DNA from: an uncultured Solirubrobacterales bacterium
GTDB taxonomy: Bacteria > Actinomycetota > Thermoleophilia > Solirubrobacterales > 70-9
Direction: 5' to 3'
Length of the DNA stretch: 64,000 nt
Assembly (NCBI GenBank): GCA_903933815.1
Contig: CAIZLN010000057.1
Location: 1-64,000, forward strand
Positions within the stretch are counted from its first letter, which is position 1. The number at the start of each line of letters is the position of its first letter. Below are positions 1 through 9,190 of this stretch, in pieces. Under the pieces are notes generated by a model. That model was not told the origin of the DNA. It made no database searches and was given only the letters and a program-made list of their open reading frames with translations. A program made the translations under genes and the position numbers.

Positions 1-41
1 CGGACACCGCATCGACGAAGGCCCCGCTCAGGCCGTCGCAG

Positions 42-1259
42 ATGCTCGCCGCGTACTTCATCCCGGCGTTGGTTTTTCTGGTGGCCGGGGGGTTCGCGGC
101 AGTCCTGAACGCAGTCGCGGGCTCGGACTGGGCTCGCTGGCTTTCACTCCACCTGCTGCTGCTTGGTGGCGTATCGCAGCTCGTCCTCGGTGCCGCCCAG
201 TTCTTCGCCGCAGCCTTTCTGGCGACAGATCCGCCACGCCGCACGCTGATCCTGGCTCAGCTCACCACTTGGAACGCGGGTGTACTGCTTATCGCCGTCG
301 GCCGACCGACCGATTTCACCGCCGCGATCCCGGTCGGAGGCCTGCTGATCCTTGTCGGCTTGACGCTGTTCGTCGTGGGTCTGCTGGACATGCGGAAGCG
401 TTCGCTTCAGAGTAACCCGTGGGCGGTTCTCTGGTACGGGACGGCGGCACTATCACTTGCGTTTGGTGCCCTGGTCGGAGTACGTCTCGCCGAGGGTCCT
501 TCTGGCGACTACGCCAGCCTGCTTTACGCCCACCTGATCCTCAACCTCGTCGGCTGGCTCGGAACCGCGATCGTCGGCACGCTGCACACATTCTTCCCGT
601 CCCTCACCGGAACCCGCCTCGCCTTTCCGCGCCTGGAACGACTTACGTTCCTCGCCTGGGTAACGGGCGTCGCCCTGGTTGCCATCGGGTCGGCCTTCGG
701 TTCGGCGCTGCCAGCCGCCCTCGGATGGCTCTCGCTGGTGTTGGCTGCGGCGCTACTGATGGTCAACCTCGCGACCTCGCTTTATCGGAGAACGACACGT
801 CCCGGGCTGCCCGTGCGCCTGGTCGCGACCGCGCAACCCTTTCTCTTTGTCGCCGTGTCAATCGGCTTCATCACGACGCTGAGCGGCGGGTCTTCGGGTC
901 CGTTCGAAGGTGCGGCGGCGTCGCTCATGTCGACGCTGGTCCTGGCCGGCTGGATCGGCCTCACCGTTGCCGGCTCCCTGCTTCACCTGCTGGCGATGCT
1001 CGCTCGCGTCCGCAGTGGCTTTGCTTTCGCAATGCCTTCTCCCGAGCCGGCACGTGACCGTCTCGTGACCGTTGCCGCGACCCTCGGTGTCTCCGCTCTG
1101 GCCGCGTCGGTGCTGGTCCCCTCCGATGTTCTGGTGGCCGCCGGCCGCCTGCTCATGCTTTCGGCGGCAGTTCCGGTGGTCATCGTGCTGGCGCGCTGTG
1201 CGGCCACCGTGATCAGTCCGGGGTTACCACGGTCTGCCGATCCGGAAGCGATCCGCTAG
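42..1259 (+). CDS. Polytopic membrane protein, heme-copper oxidase subunit I-like / NnrS-like (possibly 5' partial)
   Basis: 405 aa, many hydrophobic helices with His-containing segments (LSLHLLLLGG, YAHLILNLVGW, GTLHTFFPSLTGTR); frame is open to the window start, so the true start may lie upstream. Confidence 0.55.
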   Translation: MLAAYFIPALVFLVAGGFAAVLNAVAGSDWARWLSLHLLLLGGVSQLVLGAAQFFAAAFLATDPPRRTLILAQLTTWNAGVLLIAVGRPTDFTAAIPVGGLLILVGLTLFVVGLLDMRKRSLQSNPWAVLWYGTAALSLAFGALVGVRLAEGPSGDYASLLYAHLILNLVGWLGTAIVGTLHTFFPSLTGTRLAFPRLERLTFLAWVTGVALVAIGSAFGSALPAALGWLSLVLAAALLMVNLATSLYRRTTRPGLPVRLVATAQPFLFVAVSIGFITTLSGGSSGPFEGAAASLMSTLVLAGWIGLTVAGSLLHLLAMLARVRSGFAFAMPSPEPARDRLVTVAATLGVSALAASVLVPSDVLVAAGRLLMLSAAVPVVIVLARCAATVISPGLPRSADPEAIR

Positions 1260-1301
1260 CAGGCGGTGAGCAGGCGCGATCGCATCAAGTGCGACTTCAG
1301 T

Positions 1302-2012
1302 TCAGTTGTCGTCGGGGTCGGAACCGCTAACCATCGGACCCTGGACAGTGACCTCGCAGCCGGCCTTGACCGGGTCCTTGATCTTGAATCCGGTCATCGT
1401 GGTCTCCGGAGAGATCGAACTGAGGATCCCCGATGTGATGCCCTTGTGGAGGGCGCAGACCACCGACTGCTTCTCGAGGGCGGCCTCCCGGTAAGGGCAG
1501 TTCTCGAGGCAGTAGGTCATCTCACCGTCCTTGCCCGGCTTGCGGTTAGGCTGGAAGCCCATCGCTGAAAGCGCATCGAAAAATCGGGTTTCAGGATCCG
1601 TATGCCCGCCTGCGTCGGCAAGGCCGATGCCCATGTCGCGGCCTCTCTCCTCGATCTTCCGGGGATCGACCGGGCCGCCGTCGATCGCCTTGATCAGCCA
1701 GCGGCTTAGTTCTGCGTAGCCGGTCGGGGCGTGGCCCCCCGGTTTCGCATTCGGATCGATTGCCCAGACATCACGAGGTCGTCCGCGGCCGACTTTTTCC
1801 TTTTCTCGTATCAACAGTCCGGCCTGGGCCATGGTCTCCAAGTGTTGCCTGATCCCATTCGGATGAAGATCGAGAGTCTTCGCGAGTTCGTCGGTCGCAG
1901 CCGCCCGCTTCAGTGACGAGAGCAGGCCGAACAACCTCGCCCGTGTGGGCTGGCTCAGCACATCGTCGATTGCCACTGCGAAATCCATCCTTTGATTATC
2001 CCGCGATTCCAC
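1302..2012 (-). CDS. ArsR/SufR-like HTH transcriptional regulator with C-terminal Cys cluster (putative Fe-S binding)
   Basis: N-terminal winged-HTH (SQPTRARLFGLLSSLKRAAATDELAKTLDLHPNGIRQHLETM) and C-terminal CLENCPYREAALEKQSVVCALHKG...AGCEV. Confidence 0.8.
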   Translation of the reverse strand: MESRDNQRMDFAVAIDDVLSQPTRARLFGLLSSLKRAAATDELAKTLDLHPNGIRQHLETMAQAGLLIREKEKVGRGRPRDVWAIDPNAKPGGHAPTGYAELSRWLIKAIDGGPVDPRKIEERGRDMGIGLADAGGHTDPETRFFDALSAMGFQPNRKPGKDGEMTYCLENCPYREAALEKQSVVCALHKGITSGILSSISPETTMTGFKIKDPVKAGCEVTVQGPMVSGSDPDDN

Positions 2013-2048
2013 CGGGTCCGCAGTCCTCCCGGCTGCGCTTCCCGCTAG

Positions 2049-2072
2049 TTTATACAGCAGTTATGTAATAAA
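2049..2072. promoter_or_regulatory. AT-rich imperfect inverted repeat between SufR-like gene and ferredoxin (candidate operator)
   Basis: TTTATACA-N8-TGTAATAAA; arms are reverse complements with one base missing; AT-rich in a GC-rich divergent intergenic region. Confidence 0.45.
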
Positions 2073-2091
2073 GGCAAGGGAGTCTGCGGCG

Positions 2092-2358
2092 ATGACGTAT
2101 GTGATCAACGAGCCCTGCATCGGCGAGAAGGACGCTTCCTGCGTCGAGGTCTGTCCGGTGGACTGCATCCACCCGACTCCCGGCGAGCCCGGATTCGACG
2201 CGGCCGAACAGCTCCACATAGATCCCGAAGAATGCATCGACTGCGACGCCTGCGTGGAGGCATGCCCGGTGGACGCGATCACCGCCGAGGACTCCGTGCC
2301 CGATCAGTGGCAGAAGTACATCGACATCAACGCCAACTACTACAAGGAGCCAAAATGA
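2092..2358 (+). CDS. Ferredoxin (bacterial 7Fe/8Fe type)
   Basis: CIGEKDASCVEVCPVDCIHP and CIDCDACVEACPVDAI Cys motifs. Confidence 0.93.
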   Translation: MTYVINEPCIGEKDASCVEVCPVDCIHPTPGEPGFDAAEQLHIDPEECIDCDACVEACPVDAITAEDSVPDQWQKYIDINANYYKEPK

Positions 2359-2377
2359 AGTCCCGAGGACTCAAGCC

Positions 2378-2812
2378 GTGAAGCGCTCTGAACAGTTGAA
2401 ATCGCTTTCGCACGAACATCACCACGCGCTTTTCATCGCCAAGCGGCTCCGGGACGAGGGGAGCCAGGCCGGTGAAGCCTTCGTCGAGTTCTGGAGGGGC
2501 GAAGGTGAGGCCCACTTCAGGATCGAAGAAGTGGTTCTGCTCCCGGGTTCCGGCCTGGAAGGTCCGGGTAGCGACCCTGATGTCGCGCGCATGCTCGACG
2601 AGCACCTCGATATACGCCGTAGGGTGCGCCGGGTTCTCGACGGCGATGCCTCGGAAGACGAATTCGGTGGACTGGGCGTCGCCCTGACCAGTCATGTCAG
2701 ATTCGAAGAGCGCGAGCTCTTCCCCCGAATCGAAGCACTGCTCGACCAGGCAGGACTTGACGATCTGGCCTCCCGGATTGCGAAAGCCGAATCGTCTGAC
2801 GCAATGCCGTAA
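2378..2812 (+). CDS. Hemerythrin-domain protein
   Basis: Spaced His/Glu pattern LSHEHHHALF...HFRIEE...LDEHLDIR...HVRFEERELFPRIE. Confidence 0.85.
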   Translation: MKRSEQLKSLSHEHHHALFIAKRLRDEGSQAGEAFVEFWRGEGEAHFRIEEVVLLPGSGLEGPGSDPDVARMLDEHLDIRRRVRRVLDGDASEDEFGGLGVALTSHVRFEERELFPRIEALLDQAGLDDLASRIAKAESSDAMP

Positions 2813-3145
2813 AGAACGCCGTGTCTGGAGATGGGCCTCACAGCAGTTGCCCGGTCGGTTACGAGCTATCGATTCTTTGTGTTCCTACGGCAACGAAGGT
2901 CGATGAGTATCTCCCCTGATCTCAGCCATGAATCTGGTCGACGTGCGACCAGTCATGACGAGTTCAAGTTTTCCGGATCGAGCGACCCAGCCGATCTTCC
3001 CCGCGTTCATCGGGGAGGTGCTCAGACCTTCCCGAGAAGCGTGGTGCCGGCTGAGGTACCCAACCAAGCGAATCTCATCTCACCTCAGAGCACCCGAGGC
3101 CGCACTGGAAAGCGGTGCGATGCCCAACAGACCAGCCCGAAGAGA

Positions 3146-3189
3146 TCTCATAATCCGAAGGTCGCAGGTTCGAATCCTTAGGGGCAACA
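3146..3189 (+). other. tRNA-Met-like 3'-end fragment (putative att site/remnant) next to integrase
   Basis: CTCATAATCC (CAT anticodon loop), GGTCGCAGGTTCGAATCCT (T-arm) and AGGGGCA acceptor-like end; no 5' half found and T-stem 3' strand degenerate. Confidence 0.6.
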
Positions 3190-3225
3190 CTTGAATAGCC
3201 AGCTAAACCAAGCTAAACAAACGGG

Positions 3226-4443
3226 GTGCCAAAGACTCCGAACGACACGAACTGGCGAAACCCACGAAACAAGCATCCCAAACGCGCCCGTACCCTCGAG
3301 ACCGGCATCTACCTCCGTCACTCCTCCAGGTGTAAAGGTGGCTTCGACGGCCCCTGCGATTGCCACCCCACCTACCAGGCGCAGGTCCACTCGGCCAAGG
3401 ACAGAAAACCGGTCCGAAAGACTTTCCGCACCCTCGCTGAGGCAAGGCGCTGGCGCCACACCGCAAAGGAGAGGCTCAGAAAAGGAGAGCTCAGCGCACC
3501 GAGCTCGGTTCTCCTCCGTGATGCCGCCGAGCAGTGGATAAGGGACGCCGAGGCAGGAATCGTCCGAACCCGCTCCGGCGAGACTTACAAGCCCTCAGCC
3601 ATCCGCGGCTACGAGGCAGCCCTCCGGCGCTACCTGATCCCCGAGCTCGGCAACCTTCGCCTCTCGGCGATCACCAGAAAGCTCGTCCAGGAACTAGTCG
3701 ACAAGCTCGCCCGAACCGAGATGGCCCCGGCTACAGTTGCCAACTCGATAGCCCCGCTTCGCGTGATCTATCGCCAGGCAATTGACCGCGAGCAGATCCA
3801 CTCAAACCCGACCGAGCGCCTGAGGCTTCCCCGCGACCGCAGATCACGCGAGCGCATCGCCGAGCCACGGGAGGCCGAAGCCCTGCTAGGTGCCCTCGAC
3901 GAAAGGCATCGCCTGATCTGGGCCTTCGCTCTCTATACAGGCCTCAGGAAGGGAGAGCTTCAGGCGCTGAAGTGGCAGAACATCGATCTCGAGGCGGGCA
4001 TCCTCAAGGTCGAGCACTCGCTTGACCCGAAGGCAGGGCTCGTTGCACCGAAGAGCGAATCGGGCCGGCGCCGGGTACCGATCCCGGAAGTCCTCTCACC
4101 AGAGCTTGTGGCCCACATGGCTCGCCAGAGCGAAGACACCGAGTTCGTCCTGGCCAACACCAAAGGAAAGCCCTTCAACGCCTCAAACGTCTACCGCGTC
4201 TCACACCGGCTCTGGGGTACGGCAGGCCTTACGCCACTCGGCTTCCACGAAGCACGGCACACCTACGCCTCCTTCATGATCGCGGCCGGGGTAAACGCCA
4301 AGGCTCTCTCTACCTATATGGGCCACTCCTCGATCACGGTCACGATCGACCGCTATGGGCACCTCATGCCTGGCAACGAGAAGGAGGCGGCGAAGCTTCT
4401 GGATGCCTTTGTCGGGAAGCACTCCTCGGCTGGAGCATCATGA
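3226..4443 (+). CDS. Tyrosine recombinase / phage-type integrase
   Basis: TGLRKGEL, HEARHTYASFM and YMGHSSITVTIDRYGHL catalytic boxes; GTG start. Confidence 0.95.
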   Translation: MPKTPNDTNWRNPRNKHPKRARTLETGIYLRHSSRCKGGFDGPCDCHPTYQAQVHSAKDRKPVRKTFRTLAEARRWRHTAKERLRKGELSAPSSVLLRDAAEQWIRDAEAGIVRTRSGETYKPSAIRGYEAALRRYLIPELGNLRLSAITRKLVQELVDKLARTEMAPATVANSIAPLRVIYRQAIDREQIHSNPTERLRLPRDRRSRERIAEPREAEALLGALDERHRLIWAFALYTGLRKGELQALKWQNIDLEAGILKVEHSLDPKAGLVAPKSESGRRRVPIPEVLSPELVAHMARQSEDTEFVLANTKGKPFNASNVYRVSHRLWGTAGLTPLGFHEARHTYASFMIAAGVNAKALSTYMGHSSITVTIDRYGHLMPGNEKEAAKLLDAFVGKHSSAGAS

Positions 4444-4643
4444 GGCTGCCCTGGCGAAGGCAGGGAAGAGAGCAGACCGACGAGTACCGGTACCCGCCCT
4501 ACGTGAGGACAGAGGCCGAGCGTCACCGCTGGGACATGGCCGGCCGATGGGCTGTGTGGGTTTCTGAGGAGATCGGTGGTGACGCGACTACGGTCTGGCT
4601 TGCCACCCGGAGCCTTTACCGGTCAGACATCCCTACGGAGTAG
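4440..4643 (+). CDS. Small hypothetical protein overlapping integrase stop
   Basis: 67 aa ORF with 4-nt ATGA overlap with the integrase. Confidence 0.45.
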   Translation: MRLPWRRQGREQTDEYRYPPYVRTEAERHRWDMAGRWAVWVSEEIGGDATTVWLATRSLYRSDIPTE

Positions 4644-4769
4644 CGGCGCCGGGTCCGGCAAGAGATCCGGCTCGCCAGATAGCTCGCCAACGCTGGCGGG
4701 CGCGCCTCGCGCCGGGACCATCCCGAAAAGCAAAAGTCATTCCGTAGGGTCGGTGAAATCTCGTGCTGG

Positions 4770-4787
4770 AATTGGTCGTGCCCAATT
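4770..4787. promoter_or_regulatory. Perfect 6-bp-arm inverted repeat upstream of HTH gene (candidate operator)
   Basis: AATTGG-TCGTGC-CCAATT, 6 nt upstream of the 4794 start codon. Confidence 0.4.
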
Positions 4788-4793
4788 TCAACC

Positions 4794-5336
4794 ATGAAGC
4801 GAGGTATTCAGTTGAGACAGAAAGAGAGAACAGAGCGCAACATGCGAATCGTGCTGATGCGAATCAGGCAGGTTCCGGTCAAAGACATCGCCGAGATGAT
4901 GGACCTGACTGACCGCCAGGTCCGGCGCATCATGTCCGACTGGCGAAAGGGCGCTCTGAAAGAGGACACCGAGCGCGCGGCTGAGGCCGCCCGGCTGATC
5001 ATCGAGACGACTCGTGATGACATGAAGGCACTGAGCATCGCCGCCGCGAAAGCGTCACCCGCGGATCAGGTCATGATTCACGGAATGCGAACGGACCTGG
5101 TGCGAAAGAACGCTCAGGTCCTGCGCGACACCGGCGTCTCCTTCGAGGGGCTCTCGGGGGAGCGATTCAACGACCCCGATCTGATCCGGGATGTCAATAC
5201 GGCGATCCGCTCAACCCTGGTCGAACACGGCGTCGCGTCCGAGGTAATCGAGGCCTCGATTGATGCCTCAATTGGTGCCTTTGCCGCCTGGGGTTACGGG
5301 CTCGAAGGCCAACCGGACATTTACTACCCGGTGTAG
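4794..5336 (+). CDS. HTH (homeodomain-like) protein of mobile element, possible phage-type DNA-binding protein
   Basis: VKDIAEMMDLTDRQVRRIMSDWRKG helix-turn-helix near N-terminus; adjacent to integrase. Confidence 0.6.
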   Translation: MKRGIQLRQKERTERNMRIVLMRIRQVPVKDIAEMMDLTDRQVRRIMSDWRKGALKEDTERAAEAARLIIETTRDDMKALSIAAAKASPADQVMIHGMRTDLVRKNAQVLRDTGVSFEGLSGERFNDPDLIRDVNTAIRSTLVEHGVASEVIEASIDASIGAFAAWGYGLEGQPDIYYPV

Positions 5337-5390
5337 GGGTCGGACATTATTCTCAGGGAATATGTCCGCCTATTGCATCCTGGCGGACAT
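5314..5390. repeat. CGGACAT motif cluster (three direct copies, one inverted)
   Basis: CGGACAT at 5314, 5341 and 5384 and ATGTCCG at 5362; the 5341 and 5384 copies continue as CGGACATTaTTCTCAG / CGGACATTTTTCTCAG. Confidence 0.6.
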
Positions 5391-5490
5391 TTTTCTCAGA
5401 CCAGGCAAGTGGGGAATCGCCCAAAGAAGACCTTGGCCTGAGGGCTTCGAACAAAGCCGTCAACCACGCCGAACCTGCCTCCAGGTGGAG

Positions 5491-5535
5491 CAACTACGAA
5501 ACCGAAGGTCACTGGTTCGAATCCAGTCGGGCGCA
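5491..5535 (+). other. tRNA-Arg(ACG)-like 3'-half fragment
   Basis: CTACGAA anticodon loop, ACTGGTTCGAATCCAGT perfect T-arm, CGGGCGCA acceptor end; no matching GCGCCCG 5' acceptor upstream. Confidence 0.6.
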
Positions 5536-5659
5536 CTCCAGATCTGGCTGAGCAATTGGGATCGCGGTCAGCCCGCCTTATCGGAGCGCTCCGAAAGGGA
5601 CAGTCAGACCGACCGTCATTCCAGGTCAGGGGCCGGAAGTTCGGCTCCTCGGTTGACCG

Positions 5660-5700
5660 GCCCTCTACGAAACCGGACCCCGCAGGTTCGAAAGCCGAGC
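5660..5700 (+). other. Degenerate tRNA-like 3' fragment
   Basis: CTCTACGAAACCGGACCCCGCAGGTTCGAAAGC resembles the 5491-5535 fragment (ACTACGAAACCGAAGG..GGTTCGAA). Confidence 0.35.
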
Positions 5701-5750
5701 GGGTCCATTGCGCGGTTCGGGCGGGTAGCCGGGAACCGGATTGCCGAACA
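5691..5750. repeat. Imperfect direct repeat copy A (upstream of M14 peptidase)
   Basis: AAAGCCGAGCGGGTCCATTGCGCGGTTCGGGCGGGTAGCCGGGAACCGGATTGCCGAA matches copy B at 8114. Confidence 0.75.
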
Positions 5751-5945
5751 GGGCGACCAGGAATCTTGCCACGGAGGCGAGGGAGGACGTTCTTGCCCTT
5801 AATAGGAGCCGAGGTGGCGTTCCGGTAGGCCCGGAAGAGGGCTTCTTGCCCACAACTCCACGTCGTCGCCCGTGTTACATTGGGCATCTGAGGGCAGCCG
5901 TCATGCCTCCGAGCTATTCACCCAGCTACCAATACGGAAGGGAAG

Positions 5946-8081
5946 ATGACCCGCAGGCTCCGCCTCGCCCTCGCTTCGATTCTCACCCTCGCCTCCGCAG
6001 TCGTCGCGACCCTCCTTCTGGGGGGATCGGCCCCGGCGGCGGAGCCGGTTCGGGTCGAGGTCGAGACCCCGACCCGGCAGGCGGTCGAGGCCCTGGTCGA
6101 GGCGGGGCTCGACGTAGCCTCGGGCGACCTACCCGAATCCGACGTGCTCCTCTGGTCGAGGGAGGACCGTCTCGCCCTGCGGGAGGCCGGACTCGAGTGG
6201 CGACCCCTTCCCGACCCGAGGCCCGGGACCCGGACCGAGCTCCCCACCCTCCCCTCCGGCGGGACGACCTACCGGGTCTGGGAGGACTACGAGACCGAGA
6301 TGCGGAGGCTCGCCAGGCGCTACCCGTCCCTGGTCCGGCTCCGCTCGATGGGAAAGACGCTCCTCGGGGAGCCAATGCTCGGCCTGGAGATCGCAAGGAA
6401 CGTCTGGGCGAGCGACGGCAGGCCGGCCTTCGTCCAGTACGGACTACACCACGCCCGGGAGTGGCCCTCGGGCGAGTGGGGCATCGAGTACGCGATCGAG
6501 CTGCTCGAAAATCGGGACCGGCCCCGCTACTCGAGCCTGCTCAGGAACACCCGCCACTTCATCTTCCCCGTGGTCAACGTCGACGGCTTCCAGGCCTCCC
6601 GGGGCGCTGGCCCCAGCCCGATCGGGGCACCGGAATCGCCCAACCCCCGGCTCGGGGCAGGGAGCAACGAGTACCGGCGGACGAACTGCCGGCCGCTCCC
6701 CGGCGAGGCCCAACTGCCCTGCAGTGCACTTGACACGCGGGCCGGGGTCGACCTGAACCGTAACTACGGCTTTTACTTCGGTGGCACAGGGACCGAAGGA
6801 ATCCCGACGAGCGAGATCTACCGCGGACCGGCTGGCTTCTCCGAGCCCGAGAGCGAGAACGTCCGCCTGTTCACCAGGCGGCTCCAGCCGACCGTCGTCC
6901 TCAGTCACCACACCTACTCGGAAGAGGGACTCTGGCTGCGCCAGCCCGCTTTGGACCCCGCGCTACCGCCCGGCGACATCACACCCGACCAGTCCGAGTT
7001 CACGGCTATCGGGGACTTGCTGGCGATCGCCACCGGGTGGGCCTCCATTCCTGCCTTCCAGCTTTACCCCGTAGCCGGTGCGACCGACGACTGGAACTAC
7101 CATGCCCAGGGGGCAATTGCCTTCACCAGCGAGAGCCGCGGCCCCAACTTCCACTCCTACTTCAACCAGATGGTCCGGGCCGAGTGGCCGGGGATGAGGG
7201 AGGCGATCCTCCGTGCGGCCGAGGCATCGGTAAGGGAGGGCTCACGGATTAAGGGTACGGCGCCACCCGGATCGATCCTTCGGATCACCAAGACGTTCTC
7301 GATCCCCGTCTGCCAGGGATTTACCGAGGAAAACCAGTGCATCTCTCCCACCCCGACCATCCCCGAACGACTCTCGAGCGAGATGGTCGTGCCGGCCTCC
7401 GGAGAGTTTTCCTGGCGGGTCAACCCGTCCTCGCGCCCACTCTTCCCGGGGGAGACCTGGCGGCTTACCTGCGAGGCCCCCGGCGGTCAGCCGGTCAGCC
7501 GGGAGGTCGCCGTCGAAAGGGGCGAGTCGGCAACTGTAGGCCTTGCCAACTGCAGGCCGGGGTCTGCCGGGCGACCGGTGGCCAGGTTCGGGCTGATCGA
7601 GCGGGCCTTTGCGGGCCGGAGGGTCGGCCTGGTCTCCAGGAGTACCGACCCCGACACCTTAATCGTCTCGAATCGGTGGGACCTCGACGGCGACGGCGCC
7701 TTCGACGATGCCTCCGGTCGGGTCGCGGCCCGTATCTGGCGGAGGTCAGGACCGAAGAGGGTGGGCCTCAGATCGGTCGATCTGGACGGCCGGGTCGCCG
7801 TTACGCGCAGGCGGATCCGGGTGGCGCCAAGGCCCTCCGGCAGACCCCCCCTCTCCCTCCGGATCATCACTTCGACGGGCGACACCAACATCGTCTTCCT
7901 CGCCTCCGGGCCGCTAGGCACCTACCGGTGGGACCTCGACGGCGACGGCGCCTTCGACGATGGCCGGGGATCAGAGCTCTCCCGGACCTACCGCCAAGCC
8001 GGTAACTATCGGATCCGGGTCCGCCTGACCGACACCTTCGGTCGAGTCGCCACCCGTGGATCCTCGGTAACGGTCGGCTGA
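5946..8081 (+). CDS. Secreted M14-family zinc carboxypeptidase with C-terminal PKD-like repeats
   Basis: Signal peptide, YGLHHAREWPSGEW (HxxE), GVDLNRNYGF, and two DGDGAFDDxxG PKD-like repeats. Confidence 0.92.
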   Translation: MTRRLRLALASILTLASAVVATLLLGGSAPAAEPVRVEVETPTRQAVEALVEAGLDVASGDLPESDVLLWSREDRLALREAGLEWRPLPDPRPGTRTELPTLPSGGTTYRVWEDYETEMRRLARRYPSLVRLRSMGKTLLGEPMLGLEIARNVWASDGRPAFVQYGLHHAREWPSGEWGIEYAIELLENRDRPRYSSLLRNTRHFIFPVVNVDGFQASRGAGPSPIGAPESPNPRLGAGSNEYRRTNCRPLPGEAQLPCSALDTRAGVDLNRNYGFYFGGTGTEGIPTSEIYRGPAGFSEPESENVRLFTRRLQPTVVLSHHTYSEEGLWLRQPALDPALPPGDITPDQSEFTAIGDLLAIATGWASIPAFQLYPVAGATDDWNYHAQGAIAFTSESRGPNFHSYFNQMVRAEWPGMREAILRAAEASVREGSRIKGTAPPGSILRITKTFSIPVCQGFTEENQCISPTPTIPERLSSEMVVPASGEFSWRVNPSSRPLFPGETWRLTCEAPGGQPVSREVAVERGESATVGLANCRPGSAGRPVARFGLIERAFAGRRVGLVSRSTDPDTLIVSNRWDLDGDGAFDDASGRVAARIWRRSGPKRVGLRSVDLDGRVAVTRRRIRVAPRPSGRPPLSLRIITSTGDTNIVFLASGPLGTYRWDLDGDGAFDDGRGSELSRTYRQAGNYRIRVRLTDTFGRVATRGSSVTVG

Positions 8082-8113
8082 CAGCCCGAACATCTCAGTC
8101 CGGGGTCGGGGCC

Positions 8114-8172
8114 CCAAAGCGAGCGGGATCATTGCCCGGCTCGGACGGCTGGCCGGGAACCGGATCGTCGAA
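8114..8172. repeat. Imperfect direct repeat copy B (downstream of M14 peptidase)
   Basis: AAAGCGAGCGGGATCATTGCCCGGCTCGGACGGCTGGCCGGGAACCGGATCGTCGAA; inner CGAGCGGG...CCCGgCTCG can form a hairpin. Confidence 0.75.
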
Positions 8173-8389
8173 GTGCGGAGTACCGGGACGATCCGTACGG
8201 CAATGATGGCGACAGACCATCGGCCCCTGTTTCCTTCGCCTGACCGGCAACCAGGTCGCAGCAGAGACCTTGCTTGATTGCAGGGCCGTCTCGGAGGGCA
8301 CAGGAAGGAAGGACCCGACGCCTGGTAGCCCCTCCACTGCCGAGTGGCGGCTCTGAAAGACCGTCCTGCACCGTCGTTACTGTGGCGGA

Positions 8390-9160
8390 ATGCGGACTCT
8401 GCTTGCCTCGATCTCGCCTTGGGTGCTGATGCTGGTGCTGTTCGTGGTCTTCCTCACCGTGGCGCTCACCTGCCGGGAGATCGTGATCCGCCGCTGCAAG
8501 AAGAAGCGACTGAAGGAGCTCGCCGATCAGGCGACGAAGCTCCTCACCGGTGTGGCCGCTGCGTTTGCATTCTTCGTCGGCTTCTCGATCACCATCACCT
8601 GGGGGGCGGTTGCGGCAGGGCAGTCGGCGGTGGAAAACGAGGCCGCACAGGCACAGCAGGTGATCTGGACCTTCAACAACACCCCCGACCGAGAAGCAGC
8701 CGAGACGATCCTCGATCAACTGGAGACCTACCTCCGCACCGCAGCCGACGAAGATGGGCCCTACCTGCAGAAGGGCGATGTCAACAATCTGCCTTCGGCC
8801 AAACCGCTCGACAGGCTTCAGGACTCAATCCACCGTTATGCCTACGGCTCGGAAGTGCCGGGAGCGGAGGTGTCGAGCATCGTCTCAAGTGCGGCCAGCA
8901 TGAATACCGCGGCGGCACTCGTATCAGCCGAGGCACAACGCTCCCTGCCTGTGCTGCTGGCGGTGCTGCTCCTGGTGTCAGGCTTACTGCTCGCAGCGAT
9001 CACCGGCATCTCCAACGCGGCAGTCACCAGACCGATCCTCCTGCCGGTCTGGTGCCTGATCCCTGCCCTCTCGATCGCCGTCATCCCCGGGCCGGGAGGG
9101 ATCGCTGTCGACCTCTCGCCCCTCGGGTTAGTAGCCGAGCGCCTGGCCCAGGGTTGGTAA
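8390..9160 (+). CDS. Bestrophin-like/DUF4239-type membrane protein
   Basis: Four hydrophobic segments, AAAFAFFVGFSITITWGAVAAGQSAVENEAAQ motif. Confidence 0.65.
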   Translation: MRTLLASISPWVLMLVLFVVFLTVALTCREIVIRRCKKKRLKELADQATKLLTGVAAAFAFFVGFSITITWGAVAAGQSAVENEAAQAQQVIWTFNNTPDREAAETILDQLETYLRTAADEDGPYLQKGDVNNLPSAKPLDRLQDSIHRYAYGSEVPGAEVSSIVSSAASMNTAAALVSAEAQRSLPVLLAVLLLVSGLLLAAITGISNAAVTRPILLPVWCLIPALSIAVIPGPGGIAVDLSPLGLVAERLAQGW

Positions 9161-9190
9161 TCACCGCAGGGCACCAGATAGGCTGAGCTC

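Noticed and set aside
5396-5887. Minus-strand ORF containing GVRPTGFEPVTFGFV
   Set aside because: This is the typical false translation antisense to tRNA 3' sequence (GGTTCGAATCC); used as support for a tRNA fragment, not a protein.
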